The position numbers were made by a program, and so were the translations under genes. Shown one piece after another: positions 51,761 to 60,441 of a stretch of 64,000 bases of DNA. The first letter of the stretch is position 1, and every line of letters begins with the position of its first letter. The stretch is from contig JBGAPI010000022.1 in NCBI GenBank assembly GCA_044221335.1, positions 1-64,000 of the forward strand, read 5' to 3'. Source of the stretch: JBGAPI01 sp044221335 (lineage in GTDB: Bacteria > Pseudomonadota > Gammaproteobacteria > Xanthomonadales > Ahniellaceae). The notes beneath the pieces were generated by a model. It made no database searches and was not told the DNA's origin. It saw only the letters and a program-made list of their open reading frames with translations.

Positions 51761-52418
51761 TCGCGCTGTCCGGCGGGCAGTGCCCGCCGACGCCAAGCGC
51801 TCCGGAATCCGACCGAGGAAGAGGGCCCAGGGCAGAGGTCCGGTTGAGATCGCGGTCAGATCTCTGAATCGAGCTTCAGGTGACCGTCCAACGTGTGGGC
51901 TGGAGTCGCGCGTCTGTTCGCATCCGCCCTGATCCCCTGTTGCCACCCGCGCAACATGGCGGACCATGGAGCTCGACTCGAACGATGGTCCACAGTCGGC
52001 GCACGGCGCCGGCGTCAGTCCGTCTGGGGCCTGGGCCCGATACCCCGGGCCCTGTTCGACACCAGTGCGACGGGGCGCACGGCGGTGGCGGGCAGTGCCC
52101 GCCCTACCCTGGGCCCGATACCCCGGGCCCTGTTCGACACCAGTGCGACGGGGCGCACGGCGGTGGCGGCAGTGCCCGCCCTACCCTGGGCCCGATACCC
52201 CTGGCCCTGTCCGACACCAGTGCGACGGGGCGCACGGCGGTGGCGGGCGGTGCCCGCCCTACGCTGGGCCCGATACACCGGGCCCTGTTCGACACCAGTG
52301 CGACGGGGCGCCCGGCGGGGCAGTGCCCGCCCTACCCTGGGCCCGATACGACGGGCCCTGTCGACACCCGTGCGACGGGGCGCTCGGCGATGGCGGGCAG
52401 TGCCCGCCCTACGGCGCG
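51761..52418. other. 658-bp gene-free stretch dominated by tandem repeats
   Basis: From the mccB stop it starts with a single GGCGGGCAGTGCCCGCC palindrome (51773-51789) and unique sequence to about 52030. It then carries the five-copy repeat array described separately. Apparent open frames across it are repeat translations and differ in all phases, so none is called. Confidence 0.75.
52031..52412. repeat. Tandem array, five copies of an about 78-bp unit
   Basis: Unit starts (CTGGGCCCGATA) lie at 52031, 52109, 52186, 52264 and 52337, giving periods of 78, 77, 78 and 73 bp. Each unit contains an imperfect palindrome GGGCCCGATACCCCGGGCCC, the conserved core GACACCAGTGCGACGGGGCGC, and a second palindrome GGCGGGCAGTGCCCGCC. 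Copies differ by point changes and small deletions. It is not CRISPR-like, since there are no unique spacers. It lies between mccB and the iron operon, both of which end toward it. Confidence 0.9.
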
Positions 52419-53159
52419 TCAGTACATCTCGTATTCGAGCGTCACCCGGAACGTGGTGTCCGGCGCGTCGCGATTCAGGCCGAACAGCAGCGCCGCGTCG
52501 TACTTGATCTTGTCACGGCTGTCGAGCCGGATCTGGCCGAAGAATGCGGGGCCGAGCTTGTGTTCCTTTTCCTGGCCGAGCTCGCCGAAGAAACCGGCGC
52601 TGCCGATCGCCTGGATGCCGGGCTCGAAGTGCGGATTGCCGCGCCACTTCAGCTGCGCGCGGTAGGCGAGCTCGGTCTTGCCGCTGTTGTTATGGCCGAC
52701 GGTACGCTCGAACAGCGGATTCAGGTTCACCTGCAGGTCGCCGAATTCCTTCTGCAGCAGCGGACCGATCGCGATCTCGTCCGGTTCCTCGGAATCGCGC
52801 GGATGCTCGATCTCGGCGAACAGGCCGACGTCCATCCAGTTCTTGCCGGGCTCGGTCAGCAGTAAAATGTTCTCCCACTCCAGGGCCTCGTAGCGGGTGT
52901 GCTCGCCCGGGGAGCCGGAGAACGCGCCGACCACCTCGGAAAACCAGTACGGCGTGAAGCCGTAGCCCACGTCGAGCACGAACGCATGCTCGGCCGGGCC
53001 GCCGGAGAAGCCGCTGCGGAATTCGAACTCGGTTTCGCCCTGCTCGACCACCGGCAGGTAGACCTTGTCGGCGGGACCGGCGGACGCGGAATGGGACGAC
53101 AGCAGCAGCGCGGCGCTCAGGCCGGCTGCGAGGCAGGAGGAACGATTCGGACTTTGCAC
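52419..53159 (-). CDS. Predicted outer-membrane protein of the FTR1 iron operon
   Basis: A 246-aa protein with a signal peptide (about residues 1-29, LLLSSHSASAGPAD). The rest is alternating beta strands ending in the aromatic-terminated segment TFRVTLEYEMY, typical of an outer-membrane beta barrel. It is co-transcribed with the permease; its GTG start (53159) lies inside the end of the FTR1 gene (43-bp overlap). A role in passing iron across, or sensing at, the outer membrane is suggested only by operon context. No TonB box is visible and it is too short for a TonB-dependent receptor. Confidence 0.75.
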   Translation of the reverse strand: MQSPNRSSCLAAGLSAALLLSSHSASAGPADKVYLPVVEQGETEFEFRSGFSGGPAEHAFVLDVGYGFTPYWFSEVVGAFSGSPGEHTRYEALEWENILLLTEPGKNWMDVGLFAEIEHPRDSEEPDEIAIGPLLQKEFGDLQVNLNPLFERTVGHNNSGKTELAYRAQLKWRGNPHFEPGIQAIGSAGFFGELGQEKEHKLGPAFFGQIRLDSRDKIKYDAALLFGLNRDAPDTTFRVTLEYEMY

Positions 53160-53944
53160 AGGTACATTCCCAACAGGATGAGTGAGGCGGTCGCGAGATA
53201 GAACACGACCTGCATCCCCGCGGGAGTCGCGTCGTAACCTACCAGCGTCTTCAGGGTGCCGCCCAGCGTGGACTGGTTGGACAGCAGCCAGGAGGTGTCC
53301 CACCAGTGCGCGCCGAGGTCCGGCAGCACATCGGCCTGGATCAGGAAGCGTGCCGACTGCGATGCCATCCCGGCCGCGAGCAGCAGGATCATCCAGTTGG
53401 TCGTGCTGAAGAAGTGACGCATCGGGATGCGCAGCAGGCCGAAGTACAGCAGTGCGCCGATCACCACGCCGCCCGCCAGGCCGATCATGCTGCCGACGCC
53501 CATCGACCAGGCCGACACGCCGCCGCTGCTGACTCCGAACAGGAACAGCACGACCTCCGAACCCTCGCGCAACACCGCGAGCGCGACCACGATCAGCAGC
53601 GCCGTCGGCGGTCGCGCGCCGGTCACCACGTCGCGCCCGGCGGCCTTCATCTGGGCCGCGAGCTCGCGGCCGTGCTGCGCCATCCAGATCGCGTGCCAGG
53701 CCAGCATCAGCACCGCGGCGAGCAGCACGCCGGCGTTGAACATCTCCTGGCCGACCCCGTCCAGCGACTCGCTGATCCGGCCGGCGCACAGCGCGACGAT
53801 CACCGCGCCCAGCACTCCGGCCGCCGCGCCGCCGCTCACCCACATGCCACGGCGCGCGAGTCCGCGGGTGGCGGCCAGCACGATGGTGATCACCAGCGCC
53901 GCTTCGAGTGCTTCGCGAAAGACCAGCAGGGCGGATTCGATCAT
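53117..53944 (-). CDS. efeU: FTR1-family iron permease
   Basis: A 275-aa inner-membrane protein with about seven hydrophobic helices. Both REXXE iron-binding motifs of the FTR1/EfeU family are present: REALE (residues 10-14) in helix 1 and REGSE (126-130) in helix 4. The family imports ferric iron after oxidation of ferrous iron by a coupled cupredoxin or oxidase. The upstream gene encodes a cupredoxin and the promoter carries a Fur-box-like sequence, which support an iron role. The usual EfeB peroxidase partner is absent. Confidence 0.94.
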   Translation of the reverse strand: MIESALLVFREALEAALVITIVLAATRGLARRGMWVSGGAAAGVLGAVIVALCAGRISESLDGVGQEMFNAGVLLAAVLMLAWHAIWMAQHGRELAAQMKAAGRDVVTGARPPTALLIVVALAVLREGSEVVLFLFGVSSGGVSAWSMGVGSMIGLAGGVVIGALLYFGLLRIPMRHFFSTTNWMILLLAAGMASQSARFLIQADVLPDLGAHWWDTSWLLSNQSTLGGTLKTLVGYDATPAGMQVVFYLATASLILLGMYLCKVRIVPPASQPA

Positions 53945-53965
53945 GGTCAGGATCCCGAGGTGGGG

Positions 53966-54292
53966 CTATTTGGCGACGATCGTTCCCTTGGCCGTCGCCT
54001 GGTTGAAATCGCCGAAGTACGGATAGCGGCCCGGAGCCAGCGGCCCGATGAACACGCTGATGGTCGCGTTGGCGGCGACCACCTTCTCGCGGTTGAGTTC
54101 ATAGCTCTCGAACTCCTCCGCAGTCGCGTCCTGGTTCTCGACCAGCAGCTTGATCTTCTGGCCCGACGGCACCGACAGTTCGGCCGGTTCGAAGCGATGG
54201 TTCTTGATCACCAGCTTGTATTCCGGCAGGTCGGAGGCCCGGGCAAGGCCGGACAACAGCAGGAACGCGGTGAGGACGGTCGTACGGATCAT
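53966..54292 (-). CDS. Periplasmic cupredoxin-domain protein
   Basis: A 108-aa protein with a signal peptide (about residues 1-19, LLSGLARASD). It has a single cupredoxin_1-type beta sandwich (YKLVIKNHRFEPAELSVPSGQKIKLLVENQD). The classical copper ligands are incomplete, with no C-terminal Cys/Met cluster, as in EfeO N-terminal domains, where Glu/His residues bind iron or copper. It is the first gene of the cupredoxin-FTR1-barrel operon and probably delivers or oxidises iron for the permease. Confidence 0.88.
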   Translation of the reverse strand: MIRTTVLTAFLLLSGLARASDLPEYKLVIKNHRFEPAELSVPSGQKIKLLVENQDATAEEFESYELNREKVVAANATISVFIGPLAPGRYPYFGDFNQATAKGTIVAK

Positions 54293-54314
54293 GGGCAGGA
54301 ATCTGGTTGGCTAC

Positions 54315-54339
54315 GCAAATGATAGGAATTCGCATTCGC
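54315..54339 (-). promoter_or_regulatory. Fur-box-like operator of the iron operon
   Basis: GCAAATGATAGGAATTCGCATTCGC (read on plus, 25 bp at 54315-54339) matches the classic 19-bp palindromic Fur consensus in both halves (AATGATA and the CATT arm). It overlaps the spacer and -10 of the operon promoter, where bound Fur would block RNA polymerase when iron is sufficient. Confidence 0.65.
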
Positions 54340-54347
54340 GAAATCAA
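54319..54347 (-). promoter_or_regulatory. Sigma-70 promoter of the iron operon
   Basis: On the minus strand, -35 TTGATT (54342-54347), a 17-bp spacer and -10 TATCAT (54319-54324), 27 bp from the cupredoxin start. The overlap with the Fur-like operator supports iron-regulated transcription. Confidence 0.7.
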
Positions 54348-54484
54348 TAGTGGACACACTGCGTTACCGCATTCTCATTCCTTCTCCAGCACCCGACCTT
54401 GACCGAGGTCAACACTGACTGAATACAGGTGCCCGGCCGAGGATCCCAGGGTATCGTCAGCTGTCCTCTCCCCCGGATCCGCCG

Positions 54485-57400
54485 ATGAACCGACTGCTGC
54501 CCGGTCTTCTGTTGACCTGCTGTGGACTCGCCGCCGCCGCCGAGATCCCGGCGGCCAACCTGTCCCACCTCGCCTGGCGTTCGATCGGGCCGTTCCGCGG
54601 CGGTCGCACGCTGGCCGTTGCCGGCGCACCCGACGACGCCCTCACCTTCTACCTGGGATCGGTCAACGGCGGCGTCTGGCGGACCCGCGACGCCGGCCGC
54701 ACGTGGCAGCCGATCTTCGACGGCCAGCCGATCGGCAGCATCGGCGCGCTCGCCGTGGCGCCGACCGATCCGAAGCGGCTGTACGTCGGCAGCGGCGAAT
54801 GCGACATGCGCTCGGACATTTCGCAGGGCAACGGCTTCTACCGCAGCGACGACGGCGGCACGCACTGGCAGCACCTGGGACTCGAGCGCTCCCAGCAGAT
54901 CTGCCGCATCGTCGTCGATCCCGGCAACGCCGAACGCCTGTGGGTCGCGGTGCTGGGACGGCCCTACGCCGCCAACCCCGAGCGCGGCGTGTTCCGCTCG
55001 ACCGATGGCGGCCGGAACTGGCAGCGGGTGCTGGCGAAGGGTGACGACGTCGGGGCGATCGACCTCGTCGCGGAGCCCGGCCACCCCGAGGTCCTCTACG
55101 CGGCGCTATGGCAGACCCGGCGCACGCCATGGAGCATCTATCCGCCGTCGATGGGGCCCGGCAGCGACGTGATGAAGTCGACCGACGGCGGCACGACCTG
55201 GACGAGCCTCGCCGGTCATGGCCTGCCGAGTCATCACGGTCGCGTCGGCCTCGCGATCTCGCCGAAGGCGCCGGAGCGCGTCTACGCGATCGTCGACCAC
55301 GAGACCGACGGCGGCCTGTACCGCTCCGACGACGGCGGTGCGCACTTCGCCAAGGCCAGCGGCGACACGCGCCTGTGGACGCGCGGCTGGTACTTCGGCG
55401 AAGTCGCCGTGGATCCGGACGACGCCGACAGCGTCTTCGTCCCGAATACCGTGCTGCTGCATTCGACCGACGGCGGCAAGACCTTCGCCCCGGTACGCGG
55501 CGACGCGACCGGCGACGACTTCCACGCACTGTGGATCGACCGCGATCACCCGGAGCGCCGCATCCTCGGCACGGACCAGGGCGCGCTGGTCTCGCTCAAT
55601 CGTGGCGCGACCTGGAGCAGCTGGCACAACCAGCCGACCGCGCAGTTCTACAACGTCGCCACCGACAACCGCTTCCCCTACTTCGTCTACGGCTCGCAGC
55701 AGGACTCGGGCGCCGCCGGCGTGCCCAGCCGCACGGCCGGCGTCGACGCGATCAACGTGACCCGCTTCCGCGAGATCACCGCCGGGGGCGAGTCGGACAA
55801 TGTCGCACCCGATCCCGATGATCCGGACGTGATCTTCGGAGGTCGCGTCGACCGCCTCGACCTGAAGTCGGAACAGGTCCATTCGATCGACCCGACGCTG
55901 GCCTTTCCCGACCAGAACCGCCGCACCTGGACGCTGCCGCTGGTGTTCTCGCCGCGCGACCACGATGCGCTGTATTTCGCCAACCAGACGCTGTACCGCA
56001 CCCGCGACCAGGGCGAGCACTGGGACCGGATCAGCCCGGACCTGACTCGCGCGGCGCCCGCCGACCCGCCGAACCTCGATGCCGTGACCGCCGCCAACAA
56101 CCTGCAGATGGGACCGCGGCGCGGGGTGATCTATGCGATCGCGCCGTCGCGCGCCGCCGACGGCGACCTCTGGGTCGGCACCGACGACGGCAAGATCTGG
56201 CGCAGCCGGGACGACGGCGGCCATTGGGACGACGTCACGCCGAAGTCGCTGACGGCCTGGTCCAAGGTCGGCACGCTCGACACCGTACCGTTCGACGCCG
56301 ACACCGCGTATGCCGCGATCGACCGCCATCGGCTCGACGACTTCTCGCCCCACATTCTGGTGACGCATGACGGCGGCAAGACCTGGAGCGAGCGCGTCTC
56401 CGGCATCGCCGGCGACCAGGCGATCAACGTGGTCAAGGCCGATCCGGTCCGCAGCGGGCTGCTGTACGCCGGCAGCGAGCGCGGCGTGTGGGTCTCGTTC
56501 GACGACGGCGGCCGCTGGCAGCCACTGCAGGCCGGGCTGCCGACGACGTCGGTGCGCGACCTCGAAGTGAAGGACGCCGACCTGGTCATCGCCACCCATG
56601 GTCGCGGCTTCTACGTGCTCGACGACATCGCGGCGCTGCGGCAGGCCGCGGACACCGTCGCGACCCGGCTGTACGCGCCCTCCCCCGCGCATCGCCAGCG
56701 CCCGGCGGAATTCACCGGCACGCCGTTTCCGAAGGAAGAACCCGCCGCCCCGAATCCGCCCGCCGGCGCCTACATCGACTATGTCCTCTCCGCGCCGGCG
56801 ACGTCGGTGGTGCTCGAGATCCACGATGCCGCGGGCAAGCGGGTGCGCCGCTACGACAGCGCGGACAGGGCGAGCGCCTATGATCCCGCCAAGGCGGGCA
56901 CGGCGCCGGAGTGGTTCCAGGCCGCGATTGCCCTGTCGACCGCCGTCGGAGCGCACCGCTTCGCCTGGCCCTACACCTATGCACCGCTGCCCGACCTCGC
57001 CGAGGACGGGGACGGTGCCTGGGCGCCGCCGGGCGCATACCGGATCACGCTGACCGTCGACGGCACGTCCTTCGAACAGCCGCTCACGCTGCTGCCCGAT
57101 CCCCGGGTGAAGCTCGGCGACGCCGACTACCGCCACCAGTTCGAACTGGCCAACGCGGTCGCCGACGCCCGCGCGGGCATCGTCCGTCGCAGCGCCGAGG
57201 CGAAAGCGATGCTGAAGGCGATCGCCGCGCAGCGGGGCCACTGGCCGGCGGCGCTGGCGAAACCGGCAGGCGCGCTCGAAGGTCGGATCCACGCGCTGTC
57301 CGGCATCGTGCCGTCCGCCAATCCCGCCAATACCTGGTGGCTGCCGCCGAAGTCCATGGACAGCCTGCGTTTCGTGCAGGACGGCCTCGATCGCCTGGCT

Positions 57401-57586
57401 CGCGCGATCGACGGCGCCGATGCGGCGGTGACGCCGGATGCCGTGACCGGCCTGATCGACTATCGCTCGCGCGCCGAGGTGATCGGTCGCCGCTGGGACG
57501 AGCTCAGGAACGGCGACTGGGCCGGGTTCAATGCGAAACTGCGCGCCGCCGGCGTGGCCGAACTGAGCCTGGAGACGAAGCCATGA
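54485..57586 (+). CDS. Exported BNR/VPS10-like beta-propeller protein
   Basis: A 1033-aa protein with a signal peptide (about residues 1-19, LTCCGLAAAAE). A large propeller region (about 25-720) carries repeated Asp-box motifs (STDGGRNW, STDGGTTW, SDDGGAHF, HDGGKTW). The C-terminal region has an Ig-like beta domain (about 740-880) and helices. This is the sortilin/VPS10-like WD40-YVTN-BNR class often annotated as glycosyl hydrolase without proof. Exported, probably periplasmic or surface. Its stop overlaps the following enoyl-CoA hydratase start (ATGA), an unexpected coupling of an exported protein and a catabolic enzyme. Confidence 0.9.
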   Translation: MNRLLPGLLLTCCGLAAAAEIPAANLSHLAWRSIGPFRGGRTLAVAGAPDDALTFYLGSVNGGVWRTRDAGRTWQPIFDGQPIGSIGALAVAPTDPKRLYVGSGECDMRSDISQGNGFYRSDDGGTHWQHLGLERSQQICRIVVDPGNAERLWVAVLGRPYAANPERGVFRSTDGGRNWQRVLAKGDDVGAIDLVAEPGHPEVLYAALWQTRRTPWSIYPPSMGPGSDVMKSTDGGTTWTSLAGHGLPSHHGRVGLAISPKAPERVYAIVDHETDGGLYRSDDGGAHFAKASGDTRLWTRGWYFGEVAVDPDDADSVFVPNTVLLHSTDGGKTFAPVRGDATGDDFHALWIDRDHPERRILGTDQGALVSLNRGATWSSWHNQPTAQFYNVATDNRFPYFVYGSQQDSGAAGVPSRTAGVDAINVTRFREITAGGESDNVAPDPDDPDVIFGGRVDRLDLKSEQVHSIDPTLAFPDQNRRTWTLPLVFSPRDHDALYFANQTLYRTRDQGEHWDRISPDLTRAAPADPPNLDAVTAANNLQMGPRRGVIYAIAPSRAADGDLWVGTDDGKIWRSRDDGGHWDDVTPKSLTAWSKVGTLDTVPFDADTAYAAIDRHRLDDFSPHILVTHDGGKTWSERVSGIAGDQAINVVKADPVRSGLLYAGSERGVWVSFDDGGRWQPLQAGLPTTSVRDLEVKDADLVIATHGRGFYVLDDIAALRQAADTVATRLYAPSPAHRQRPAEFTGTPFPKEEPAAPNPPAGAYIDYVLSAPATSVVLEIHDAAGKRVRRYDSADRASAYDPAKAGTAPEWFQAAIALSTAVGAHRFAWPYTYAPLPDLAEDGDGAWAPPGAYRITLTVDGTSFEQPLTLLPDPRVKLGDADYRHQFELANAVADARAGIVRRSAEAKAMLKAIAAQRGHWPAALAKPAGALEGRIHALSGIVPSANPANTWWLPPKSMDSLRFVQDGLDRLARAIDGADAAVTPDAVTGLIDYRSRAEVIGRRWDELRNGDWAGFNAKLRAAGVAELSLETKP

Positions 57587-58365
57587 GCGACCTGGTCGCG
57601 ACGAACATCGACGGCGGCGTGGCCCGCGTCACCCTGACCCGCGGTGCCGTCCACAACGCCTTCGACGCCGCGCTGATCGCCGATCTGACCGGGGCGCTGG
57701 CCGCTCTCGGGCATCGCGCCGACGTCCGCGTGGTGGTGCTGACCGGCGACGGCGCCTCGTTCTCGGCGGGCGCCGACCTCCACTGGATGCGCGGCATGGC
57801 GAAGGCCGACGAGGCCGACAACCGCGCCGACTCCGAGCGCCTCGCGGCGCTGATGCACGCGCTCAACTTCCTGCCGCAGCCGACGATCGCGCGCGTCAAC
57901 GGCGCGGCCTACGGCGGCGGCGTCGGTCTCGTCGCGTGCTGCGACATCGCGATCGCGGCGGACACCGCGAAATTCGGCCTGACCGAGACCAAGCTCGGTC
58001 TGGTGCCGGCGGTGATCTCGCCCTACGTCGTCGATGCGATCGGACTCCGCCACGCGCGCCGCTATTTCCAGACCGCCGAGATCTTCGACGCCACCGAGGC
58101 GCTGCGCATCGACCTCGTCCACCAGGTCGTTTCCGCCGCCGCGCTCGATGCCGCCGTCGACGCCCAGGTCGCCCTGCTGCTGAAGGCTGGTCCGCACGCC
58201 GTGCGCGAGTCCAAGACCCTGGCGCTGGCGATGGCCGGTGTCACCTCCGCCGTCCGCGGCACCGAGGATCGCGCCAACGCGGCGCTGATCGCCCGGCTCC
58301 GGGTCTCGCCGGAGGGCCAGGAAGGACTGAGCGCGTTCCTCGACAAGCGCAAGCCGGGCTGGTGA
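57583..58365 (+). CDS. liuC: Enoyl-CoA hydratase/isomerase family, probable methylglutaconyl-CoA hydratase
   Basis: A 260-aa crotonase-fold enzyme. The oxyanion-hole elements are FSAGADLHWM and AAYGGGVGLVACCD, and the catalytic acid is likely the Glu in GLTETKLGLVPAVISPYV, a signature I associate with LiuC-type 3-methylglutaconyl-CoA hydratases of leucine degradation. The other usual crotonase Glu is replaced (GGVGL). With mccB (liuB) and isovaleryl-CoA dehydrogenase in the window, the leucine role is the best assignment. GGAG precedes the start, which overlaps the propeller gene by four bases. Confidence 0.88.
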   Translation: MSDLVATNIDGGVARVTLTRGAVHNAFDAALIADLTGALAALGHRADVRVVVLTGDGASFSAGADLHWMRGMAKADEADNRADSERLAALMHALNFLPQPTIARVNGAAYGGGVGLVACCDIAIAADTAKFGLTETKLGLVPAVISPYVVDAIGLRHARRYFQTAEIFDATEALRIDLVHQVVSAAALDAAVDAQVALLLKAGPHAVRESKTLALAMAGVTSAVRGTEDRANAALIARLRVSPEGQEGLSAFLDKRKPGW

Positions 58366-58423
58366 AGACGAGCGGCGGCTTCGCTCGGGCGACACGCCCG
58401 GGAGAGCGCAGGCAGGGCGCGAC

Positions 58424-60361
58424 CTACAGATCGCGAGCGACGCGAAATCCAACGCGCGCCGAACGCACGTCCGGCGGCGAGGGCGTGCGGTAGGCCGAAC
58501 GCACCTGGTCCGGCGAACTGCCCCAGGATCCGCCACGCACGACGCGGCGGTCGCAGCCCTTGTTGACCCAGGCGGAACCGTCGTCGGGGGCGCGCAGGAA
58601 GCTGTCGTGCCAGCAGTCTTCGACCCACTCGCTGACGTTGCCCTCGAGGTCGAACAGCTGGAAGGCGTTGGGCTTGAACTTCGCGACCGGCGCCGGGCCC
58701 CAGTAGTTGTCGCCGTAGCGCGGGAAGGCGTTGTTCCAGCGGCGGCCGGAGTCCGACTGGTCCTGCTCGCCGGTGAGGTTGCCGACGTTGCGCGGTGGTC
58801 CGCCATCCCCCCAGGGGAACCTGCCGGCCTGGCCGCCGCGCAGCGCGTATTCGAACTCGGCCTCGGTCGGCAGCCGATAGGCCTTGCCGGTGCGCTCGGC
58901 GAGCCACGTCGTGTAGGCGACGGCGTCGTCGTAGGACACGTGGATGACGGGGTCGTCGTCGCGGGCGTCGCTGCCGATGTAGTTGTCGCGCCAGTTGGTC
59001 CCGCGACGCTCCGACAGTCGCCCGCTGCCCTCGTCATAGACCATCGAGTTGCCGCTGCGATCCGCGCTGGTGCTGTAGCTGCTGGCGTTGACGAAGCGGC
59101 GGAACTGCTCGACGGTGACCTCGGTGCGGCCGAGCGCGAACGGCCGCACGATCCGGACCTTGTGCTGCGGCTGCTCCTCGCCGCGGGCGCCGCGTTCGCC
59201 GTTCGGTGCGCCCATCGCGTACTCGCCGAGCGGAATCACGACCAGGTCGGGCGCCTTGCCGGCGAGGTCGCGGAACGGATCGGACAGCACCGCGCCGGGG
59301 CTGGCGTGGTCGTAGATGCGGGCATCGGCGAGGCGCTGGTCGAGCGCGGCGACCGCGGCCGCATCGGCACCGAGGGCACGGGCGCGCACGATCAGTTCGC
59401 CGGCCTGGTCGAGCTCGCGGGCGTCGAGTGCCGCCTGCGCGCGCGACAGCAGGCCGGCGGCGCGCTCGCGGCGCATGTCGCCGACCCGCGCGATGGCCGC
59501 ATCGACATCGTCGCCGGAGAGATTGAGGCTGCGGGCATCCGACAGCAGGCGGTCGGCATCCTCGAAGCGGATGTCGCTGGCCGCCGCCAATGCCGCCTCG
59601 AGCATCTTCGCGATCACCTCGCGAAGGCCCTGGCGCGCCGCGCTGTTGGCCGGATCGGCGGCCAGCGCGGCGCGGTAGCTGTCGAGCGCACTGCCCTGCT
59701 CGGGCTGGAAGATGTTGCCGGCCGCGAAGCGTTCGGCGCCCTGGCGCAGCAGCGGCTGCACCGTCGCCACCGCGGCGATGCGCGCGCCGAGGCCGTGCGC
59801 CGCGGCCTCGCCGGCCTTCTGCCCGGCGAGCAGCTTGACCACCTCCTCGGCGGGCTGGGCATCGCCGCGATCGAGCGCGGCGCCGGCCTGGTCGACGATC
59901 TGCGCCAGCACCTTGTCGTAGCCCTGCCGGGCTTCCCGGTTCGCGCGATCCGCGTCAAGCGCGGCCTGGAACCAGTACAGCGCCGACTCCTTTTCCGGCT
60001 GGATCAGGCGTCCGGCCTTCAGCGCCACCCGCGCGCGGTTCAGCGCATCGTCGACTTCGGCCTGCACTTCCGGCGCGACGTCGGCGAGCGAGGTCTCAGG
60101 TTCGGCCTCGACCGCGCCGTGGGCGCCCCCGGTGTTCGGCGCCTCGGACGGCTCGCTGCCGTGGCGCTCGGCGACCGGGCGATGGTCGCCGCTGGCGGCG
60201 GTGGCGGCGCGCTCGATCTCGGCCGTCGCCTGTGCGCCGCTGCGGGCGGCCTCGTTGCCGCGCGGCGGCGCGCCCCAGCGCACCCAGAACGCGAACGCGA
60301 GCAGCACCAGGCCGAGGCCGCCTCCGAGTGCCTGTCGAGTCCGAGCGTCCAAACGAAGCAC
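58424..60361 (-). CDS. Membrane-anchored protein with SUMF1 (formylglycine-enzyme-like) domain
   Basis: A 645-aa protein with an N-terminal transmembrane helix (about 12-28), a low-complexity Ala/Glu linker and TPR-like helical repeats (about 95-340, two versions of YWFQAALDADRANREARQGY). The C-terminal FGE-sulfatase/SUMF1 domain (about 370-640) has the landmarks TEVTVEQFRRFVN, YRLPTEAEFEYALRGG, NVSEWVEDCWHD and VVRGGSWGSSP. The catalytic cysteines of true formylglycine-generating enzymes are absent (WGSSP instead), so it is probably a binding or structural member. It is convergent with the hydratase gene. Confidence 0.9.
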   Translation of the reverse strand: MLRLDARTRQALGGGLGLVLLAFAFWVRWGAPPRGNEAARSGAQATAEIERAATAASGDHRPVAERHGSEPSEAPNTGGAHGAVEAEPETSLADVAPEVQAEVDDALNRARVALKAGRLIQPEKESALYWFQAALDADRANREARQGYDKVLAQIVDQAGAALDRGDAQPAEEVVKLLAGQKAGEAAAHGLGARIAAVATVQPLLRQGAERFAAGNIFQPEQGSALDSYRAALAADPANSAARQGLREVIAKMLEAALAAASDIRFEDADRLLSDARSLNLSGDDVDAAIARVGDMRRERAAGLLSRAQAALDARELDQAGELIVRARALGADAAAVAALDQRLADARIYDHASPGAVLSDPFRDLAGKAPDLVVIPLGEYAMGAPNGERGARGEEQPQHKVRIVRPFALGRTEVTVEQFRRFVNASSYSTSADRSGNSMVYDEGSGRLSERRGTNWRDNYIGSDARDDDPVIHVSYDDAVAYTTWLAERTGKAYRLPTEAEFEYALRGGQAGRFPWGDGGPPRNVGNLTGEQDQSDSGRRWNNAFPRYGDNYWGPAPVAKFKPNAFQLFDLEGNVSEWVEDCWHDSFLRAPDDGSAWVNKGCDRRVVRGGSWGSSPDQVRSAYRTPSPPDVRSARVGFRVARDL

Positions 60362-60441
60362 GTGTTTTCCTGCGGTCGATTTGCGGTTTCTGCCACCATA
60401 CGAAGGCCGCGCCGGAGGCGCAACCCAGGACGACGCAACGC

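Noticed and set aside
52031..52412. Possible CRISPR array
   Set aside because: The repeated unit fills the whole 73-78 bp period with no unique spacers, the cores are palindromic, and no cas genes are nearby.
51880..52665. Open frames across the tandem repeats (about 200-300 codons)
   Set aside because: Open in several phases at once because the repeat lacks stops. The translations are repeats of the same peptide and run into the iron-operon gene antisense.
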